Shown here in pieces: positions 43,317 through 47,547 of a DNA stretch of 47,547 bases. The stretch's first letter is position 1, and the number at the start of each line of letters is the position of its first letter. The stretch lies in contig NZ_WQPK01000036.1 of assembly GCF_018785265.1 (NCBI RefSeq), positions 114,407 through 161,953 of the forward strand, in the 5' to 3' direction. The notes beneath the pieces were generated by a model. The model was not told the origin of the DNA and made no database searches. It saw only the letters and a list, made by a program, of their open reading frames with translations. Both the position numbers and the translations under genes were made by a program. The stretch comes from Collinsella aerofaciens. GTDB taxonomy: Bacteria > Actinomycetota > Coriobacteriia > Coriobacteriales > Coriobacteriaceae.

Positions 43317-45557
43317 GTGGCAAAGAAGAAGACGAAGAACCAGCCAAAGAAAAAGCAGGTTAACGCCGAGAACGTCATCGGCCTGCACTCCGAGGTCACC
43401 GACCAGCCGATCACGCAGACGCTCGAGGTCAATTACATGCCCTACGCCATGAGCGTCAACGTCTCGCGTGCGTTCCCCGAGATCGACGGTTTTAAGCCCT
43501 CGCACCGCAAGCTGCTCTACACCATGTACAAGATGGGCCTGCTCAAGGGCGAGCGCCAGAAGAGCGCCAACATCGTGGGCCAGACCATGAAGCTCAACCC
43601 GCACGGCGACGCCGCGATCTACGAGACGATGGTGCGCCTGGCCACCGGTAACGAGGCGCTGCTCGCGCCGTTCGTTGAGTCGAAGGGCAACTTTGGCAAG
43701 TATTATTCGGGCGACCTGAGCTACGCCGCCTCGCGTTATACCGAGGCCAAGCTCTCCCCCATCAGCGCCGAGATCTTCAAGGACATCGACAAGGACCCGG
43801 TCGACTTCGTTGACAGCTACGACGGCGCCATGAAGGAGCCGCGCCTGCTGCCCACCACGTTCCCCAATATTCTGGTTTCGGCCAACAAAGGCATCGGCGT
43901 CGCCATGGCATCCGATATCTGCGGCTTCAACCTCAACGAGGTCTGTACTGCCACGATGCATTACCTCAAGGATCCCGACTGCGACCTGCTCGAGTATATG
44001 CCCATGCCCGACTTCTCGACCGGCGGCGAGATTATCTACCGCCGCGAGGAGATGGAGAAGATCATCGAGACCGGCCTTGGTAGTTTCCAGATTCGCTCCC
44101 GCTGGCGTTGGATCCCCGAAGAGCGCATCATCGAGGTCTACGAGATTCCCTACACCACCAAGACCGATGTCATCATCGAGCGCATCGTCAAGCTCTCCAA
44201 GGAAGGCAAGGTCAAGGAGATCGCCGATATCCGCGACGAGACCGACCTTTCGGGCCTGCGCATCGCCATCGACCTTAAGCGCGGTGTCGACCCCGACAAG
44301 CTCATGGCCAAGCTCTATCGCTCGACCACGCTGCAGGATTCGTTCTCGTGCAACTTCAACGTGTTGGTCGATGGTTACCCTCGCGTTATGGGCGTGCGTC
44401 AGATCCTGCACGAGTGGGTCAAGTGGCGTATTGAGTCCACGCGTCGCCGCATTAACTTTGACCTGGGAAAAAAGTCCGAGCGCCTGCACCTGCTGCACGG
44501 CCTCGAGGCGATCTTGCTCGACATCGACAAGGCCATCGCCATCATCCGCGGCACCAAGCTCGAGGCTGAGGTCGTGCCCAACCTTATGAAGGGTTTCGAC
44601 ATCGATGAGACCCAGGCCGAGTTTGTTGCCGAGCTCAAGCTCCGCAACATCAACGAGGAGTACATCCTCAACCGCACCAAGGACATCGCCAAGCTTGAGG
44701 GCGAGATTGCCGAGCTTGAGGAGATCCTCTCCAGCGAGGAGAACATCAAGAAGGTCATCAGCGACGAGCTGGCCGCGGTCAACAAGAAGTACGTGATGCC
44801 GCGCCGTACGGGCAGAATCGAGCCCCATGAGGTTATCGAGGTAAGCTTGGAGCCCGAGGTCGAGGAGTACCCGGTGACCATCATGCTCTCGCGCGATGGC
44901 TACCTTAAGAAGATGACGGACCGCGTGCTCAAGAAGGCGACCACGCTCAAGTACAAGGACGGTGACAAACCCTTTATCGAATTCCCGTCCTCCAACACCC
45001 ACGAACTGCTGGTCTTTACCAACAAGAGTCAGGTGTACAAGTGCAAGGTTGCGGCGTTTGAGGACACCAAGTCGGCCCAGCTGGGCTCGTACCTGCCCAC
45101 CGACCTCGAGATGGAACCCGACGAGAGTGTCATCTGGGTCATCGACCCCGAGGACTACAAGGCCGACGTGCTGTTTGTCTTTGAGAACGGCCGCGTGGTG
45201 CGCGTCGCGCTTTCTGGATACGTCACCAAAACCAACCGCAAGCGCCTCAAGAACGCCATCTACAGTGGCAGCAAGCTGCTGTATGCCCAGGTGCTCAAGG
45301 AAGATCGCGACATCGCGCTGGTCTCGAGCGACTACCGCCTGATGAACTTCAACACGTCGCTGCTCAAGACCAAGACGACCACCAACACGCAGGGCGTCCA
45401 GGCCTTTACGGCCAAGAAGGGCCGCTCGGTCACCACCGTCGGCACAACCGAAGAGATTCTTGGCGCCGGCGTCTCTGCCGAGAAGTTCACCGCGCAGAGT
45501 CTCCCCTCCGCCGGTGCCCTTATGAAAGAAAACGACATGCCGAGCTTGTTTGACTAA
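43317..45557 (+). CDS. divergent type II topoisomerase DNA-cleaving subunit (GyrA/ParC-like)
   Basis: A 746-residue subunit starting with GTG at 43317 (AGAGGATATC upstream). The winged-helix and tower region begins YMPYAMSVNVSRAFPEIDGFKPSHRKLLYTM; the catalytic tyrosine is Tyr141 in ASRYTEAKLS. A coiled coil follows (KLEGEIAELEEILSSEE), then a C-terminal beta-pinwheel of six-blade type (VTIMLSRDGYLKKM, ELLVFTNKSQVYKCKV, DVLFVFENGRVVRVAL). No GyrA-box (QRRGGKG) is visible in the pinwheel, which favours topo IV-like or a novel activity over gyrase. It is in one operon with the ATPase subunit and ends before a strong hairpin. Quinolone-target residues in the family lie before the Tyr; none is remarkable by eye. 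Confidence 0.88.
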   Translation: MAKKKTKNQPKKKQVNAENVIGLHSEVTDQPITQTLEVNYMPYAMSVNVSRAFPEIDGFKPSHRKLLYTMYKMGLLKGERQKSANIVGQTMKLNPHGDAAIYETMVRLATGNEALLAPFVESKGNFGKYYSGDLSYAASRYTEAKLSPISAEIFKDIDKDPVDFVDSYDGAMKEPRLLPTTFPNILVSANKGIGVAMASDICGFNLNEVCTATMHYLKDPDCDLLEYMPMPDFSTGGEIIYRREEMEKIIETGLGSFQIRSRWRWIPEERIIEVYEIPYTTKTDVIIERIVKLSKEGKVKEIADIRDETDLSGLRIAIDLKRGVDPDKLMAKLYRSTTLQDSFSCNFNVLVDGYPRVMGVRQILHEWVKWRIESTRRRINFDLGKKSERLHLLHGLEAILLDIDKAIAIIRGTKLEAEVVPNLMKGFDIDETQAEFVAELKLRNINEEYILNRTKDIAKLEGEIAELEEILSSEENIKKVISDELAAVNKKYVMPRRTGRIEPHEVIEVSLEPEVEEYPVTIMLSRDGYLKKMTDRVLKKATTLKYKDGDKPFIEFPSSNTHELLVFTNKSQVYKCKVAAFEDTKSAQLGSYLPTDLEMEPDESVIWVIDPEDYKADVLFVFENGRVVRVALSGYVTKTNRKRLKNAIYSGSKLLYAQVLKEDRDIALVSSDYRLMNFNTSLLKTKTTTNTQGVQAFTAKKGRSVTTVGTTEEILGAGVSAEKFTAQSLPSAGALMKENDMPSLFD

Positions 45558-45593
45558 AACAACGGCAGCCAAACCGTCATGGTTTTACAATGC

Positions 45594-45636
45594 AGCGGGG
45601 CCCGGAGCGCAGCAACATCGCGCTCCGGGCCCCGCT
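45594..45636 (+). terminator. strong GC hairpin after the topoisomerase operon
   Basis: Perfect 16-base arms GCGGGGCCCGGAGCGC (45595-45610) and complement (45620-45635) with a 9-base loop; a weak CGTTGC follows instead of a full T-run. Confidence 0.75.
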
Positions 45637-45713
45637 CGTTGCAACGTAGTCGGAATAATAGGAATCCCCGTTTTTCACTCCTGCAATCCCGCGGCACAAG
45701 ACATGTTAAACCG

Positions 45714-45769
45714 TTAGCAAAACTTGCAAAAATTAGCAAAAGTTGCAAAAACTAGCAAAACCTGCAAAG
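45714..45769. repeat. helically phased GCAAA repeat, three 19-base units
   Basis: Three 19-base units of the type TTAGCAAAACTTGCAAAAA stand in tandem. The six GCAAA boxes begin at 45717, 45726, 45736, 45745, 45755 and 45764, that is 9 or 10 bases apart, on one face of the helix. Nine bases later comes the start of a decayed AAA-ATPase gene, so this was probably its regulatory region. Confidence 0.8.
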
Positions 45770-45777
45770 GGGCCACC

Positions 45778-46245
45778 ATGGATCGCAGCAAATGTCTCCG
45801 CCATGCCAGGCATGCTCGAAGATATTATCGAGCGAACCAAAGAAGCGGCAGATAGCCGCCTCTCATAGTCCCGCGCGTGCATAAGCGGCGTTCAGATTGG
45901 GCCAGTCGGCATCGATTGGACATATGCTCAGGAGACTCAGGGTAACTGGCGCACGGGCATGAATGGCGTCTTCAGGCAACTCGAGAAGCATGACGTCGGG
46001 CTTCTCTCGAAACGACCTATCGGGAGCTTTCCGATAAAGACATTGAGTTTTTGCTCGCGATGCTGCCCGATTCTGGCCCCAGCAGGGTCTCGGAGATAGC
46101 CAAACGCATGGGCGTCGCCAGCAACTACGCAAGCCAATACAAACGCCGCCTCCTGGAGGACGGCGTCATTGGAGAGCGCGGGCGTGGTCTCGTTGGCTTT
46201 GACATTCCCGCGTTCAGGGAATTCTTGAACGAGAAGGCGTTTTAG
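45778..46245 (+). pseudogene. shredded AAA-type ATPase gene (three fragments)
   Basis: Three pieces of one actinobacterial AAA-ATPase can be read in different frames. First, WIAANVSAMPGMLEDIIER up to a TAG at about 45869. Second, about 45870-46010, IGPVGIDWTYAQETQGNW and MNGVFRQLEKHDVGLL. Third, the winged-helix C-terminus, LSDKDIEFLLAML, VSEIAKRMGVASNYASQYKRRL, GERGRGLVGFDIPAFREF, ending at 46245. The Walker A region and much of the middle are deleted. The order and spacing match full-length relatives from memory, so the gene is a deletion product, not a new short gene. Confidence 0.75.
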
Positions 46246-46272
46246 CACGCCGGAATTGTCCGCGGAAGCATC

Positions 46273-46344
46273 AACGCATGGCAATCAGCATTCCTCTTGG
46301 TAAGGATAGCAAGCATTTTCCACCAACACCGATTGCCATGCGTT
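46273..46344. terminator. long inverted repeat between convergent gene ends
   Basis: Perfect 14-base arms AACGCATGGCAATC and GATTGCCATGCGTT with a 44-base loop that includes a repeated AGCATT. It separates the pseudogene from the oxidoreductase gene and may end transcription on both strands, although T-runs are short. Confidence 0.45.
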
Positions 46345-46354
46345 CTTCTTGCCC

Positions 46355-46885
46355 TTAGGCGAGCTTGCGAGCGAGCTCTCGCACCTCTTCCAACTTGGGC
46401 GACGATGCCATGCCATCGCGCTCGGTCATACCGCTGATGGTGATAATGCCTTGGTCCTCCCACTTGCAGTACGCGCAGGTTGACTTGTACATAGCGATCG
46501 CCGCATCATAGACGCCCTCGCTGTGGCTATCGAGCAAAAGGGCCGTCTTGGTGAACGGGAATCCCGTGGCACCGAAAGCGTACAGGCGGTCGATGGCGGC
46601 CTTCTCCTGCGCAGTGATATCAAACCAGTAGATAGGCGAAGCGAAGACAACCATGTCGGCGCCTTTCAGCGACTCGATCACCTTGGCCATGTCGTCCCTC
46701 TGCACGCAAGTGCCCTCGTGGGCGAAGCAATACTGACATCCCAGGCAACCAGCAATCTTCTTGCTGGCAACGCGAACGACCTCGACCGTATTGCCTCCCT
46801 CGCGCGCGGCCTCGGAAAACGCCTCGACCATGGTGTCGGTATTGGCGCCCTTGCGCGGGCTACCACTCAATACAACGATATTCAT
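46355..46885 (-). CDS. flavodoxin-family NAD(P)H-dependent oxidoreductase
   Basis: A 176-residue flavoprotein with the FMN-phosphate loop SGSPRKGANTDTM (residues 6-18), a Cys-rich hook CLGCQYCFAHEGTC as in iron-sulfur flavoproteins/multimeric flavodoxin WrbA relatives, and the FMN ring loop FASPIYWFDITAQ. Another Cys pair (CAYCKW) lies near residue 139. The ATG at 46885 follows GAGGGGAATCC. It lies 98 bases downstream of the HxlR gene on the same strand, so it is a good candidate for control by that regulator; HxlR proteins often govern such oxidoreductases under electrophile or redox stress. Confidence 0.88.
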   Translation of the reverse strand: MNIVVLSGSPRKGANTDTMVEAFSEAAREGGNTVEVVRVASKKIAGCLGCQYCFAHEGTCVQRDDMAKVIESLKGADMVVFASPIYWFDITAQEKAAIDRLYAFGATGFPFTKTALLLDSHSEGVYDAAIAMYKSTCAYCKWEDQGIITISGMTERDGMASSPKLEEVRELARKLA

Positions 46886-46983
46886 AGGATTCCCCTCTTT
46901 CATGCCGCAGGCGCACGTTGATTCGGGACAGGTCTTCGTTAGCACCCTCGTAGCGGTTTTCCGCCCCCTAAGCAGAGCGTCCG

Positions 46984-47307
46984 CTACGAAACGACCGTCT
47001 TGTAATAAGCGCCGAAGTCTGCGAGCGAGTCCATGATGGGCATCATCTGGCGGCCGAGCTCGGTAAGGCCATACTCAACGCGGGGAGGATTCTCGCCATA
47101 GTCATGGCGAAAGACCAGCCCATCATCCTCCATCTGCCGCAGGCTGTCGGTAAGCACCTTCTGAGAGATCCCCTCAAGGCTGCGGCGCAACTCGTTGAAA
47201 CGCCAAGGGCGTACGCGCAAGTTACGGATAATGAGCAGCTTCCACTTGCCGCCAATGAGCGTTACCGCCGTTGCGACCGGACACTCCGGAAGCTCCTCTT
47301 TCGCCAT
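46984..47307 (-). CDS. HxlR-family transcriptional regulator
   Basis: A 107-residue winged helix with the family core CPVATAVTLIGGKWKLLIIRNL, RFNELRRSLEGISQKVLTDSLRQMEDDGLV and YGLTELGRQMMPIMD. Cys9 is at the conserved redox-active position of the YodB/HypR group. The ATG at 47307 is preferred, though AAGGAGG lies 14 bases away; a GTG one codon earlier or the ATG at 47334 are alternatives. The still longer frame to 47460 reaches into the promoter. It probably represses itself through the inverted repeat in its leader and may control the flavodoxin-like gene after it. Confidence 0.88.
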   Translation of the reverse strand: MAKEELPECPVATAVTLIGGKWKLLIIRNLRVRPWRFNELRRSLEGISQKVLTDSLRQMEDDGLVFRHDYGENPPRVEYGLTELGRQMMPIMDSLADFGAYYKTVVS

Positions 47308-47350
47308 CACGGGAGACCCAACCTCCTTGACCATACCGGTTTCACAAAAA

Positions 47351-47378
47351 AGTACGCAGTTACAAATATGTGCGTACT
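47351..47378. promoter_or_regulatory. inverted-repeat operator of the HxlR gene
   Basis: AGTACGCA and TGCGTACT with a 12-base A+T-rich spacer, centres two helical turns apart, just downstream of the predicted transcription start. HxlR-type proteins such as YodB bind TAC/GTA-ended palindromes. Confidence 0.65.
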
Positions 47379-47403
47379 CGTATTTGCATTCGCCTTCGCG
47401 TTG

Positions 47404-47432
47404 AATATAACTCACGCAGGAGATGCCTGCAA
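47404..47432 (-). promoter_or_regulatory. sigma-70-type promoter of the HxlR gene
   Basis: On the minus strand TTGCAG (47427-47432), exactly 17 bases, then TATATT (47404-47409). The operator lies about 20-46 bases past the expected start point. Confidence 0.65.
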
Positions 47433-47496
47433 GGTACATCAACCCCAAGAGAGGAACCATTATGGCTCCTTGATTATCGACTTTATCCGAACACCT

Positions 47497-47532
47497 CCCA
47501 CATTCATCCGCACATGTGCGGATGAATGTGGG
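47497..47532. repeat. perfect 36-base palindrome
   Basis: CCCACATTCATCCGCACA directly followed by its full complement, without a loop. No T-run flanks it. It lies upstream of the HxlR promoter at the window end; it could be a protein-binding site, a cruciform or the edge of another element. Confidence 0.8.
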
Positions 47533-47547
47533 AACCCGATACCCTGA

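Noticed and set aside
43296-45572. 758-residue minus-strand open frame
   Set aside because: Exact antisense of the GyrA/ParC-like gene, with Val/Asp/His-rich low-information sequence and no ribosome site.
45714-45769. CRISPR array
   Set aside because: The repeat units are contiguous 19-base copies without unique spacers; helically phased boxes fit better.
46051-46245. Stand-alone 64-residue winged-helix protein
   Set aside because: It is the C-terminal end of an AAA-ATPase whose other fragments are found just upstream in other frames, so it is part of a pseudogene.

Overview
The window looks like part of a chromosome from a Coriobacteriia gut actinobacterium, most likely Collinsella or a close relative. 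This is inferred from the high-GC codon use, many hypothetical proteins of the type seen in that genus, a glycine/serine-rich surface protein ending in an LAxTG-type anchor, and small dispersed palindromes in gene gaps. No rRNA, tRNA or CRISPR array was seen.

Layout. 1-2.4 kb (minus): a partial CLC-family channel, a LOG-type nucleotide hydrolase and a two-helix potassium channel. 2.6-9.1 kb: two ways of coupling solute-binding domains to hybrid histidine kinases. One kinase carries two fused SBP domains; the other follows a separate SBP lipoprotein with a 4-base overlap. A PPOX-like flavoprotein lies between them. 9.2-13.6 kb: housekeeping enzymes (PatB/MalY-type lyase, TrmO, glutaredoxin-like protein, Dus) and an HTH/zinc-ribbon/TipAS regulator. 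13.7-20.1 kb: an inverted-repeat element, then a magnesium-type P-ATPase with an unlisted 51-residue membrane protein behind it, and upstream a second, shortened P-ATPase paired with a winged-helix protein lacking a receiver domain. 20.2-23.5 kb: a fused ABC ATPase/permease.

23.7-27.7 kb: an envelope redox module (TlpA-like lipoprotein, membrane 4Fe-4S protein, a tiny CXXC protein of the CD1871A type) divergent from an OmpR/HK two-component pair. 27.8-31.1 kb is a mosaic accessory patch. It holds a cytosolic trypsin-like protease coupled to a two-helix membrane protein, a decayed IS481-type transposase, and a PadR/DUF1700 operon whose last gene appears cut short beside the IS remnant.

31.7-37.2 kb: a LuxR-type regulator followed by a 1455-residue surface protein with a Tat-like signal and an LAGTG anchor. 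37.3-41.0 kb: a four-helix membrane protein with an XRE regulator and repeated operator boxes, a lipoprotein, and an A+T-rich DUF4143-type ATPase. 41.3-45.6 kb: a divergent type II topoisomerase pair (GyrB/ParE-like and GyrA/ParC-like). 45.7-46.3 kb: helically phased GCAAA repeats in front of a shredded AAA-ATPase pseudogene. 46.4-47.5 kb: a flavodoxin-like oxidoreductase and an HxlR regulator with a clear promoter and operator, then a perfect 36-base palindrome.

All family assignments come from reading motifs by eye; no database search was possible.
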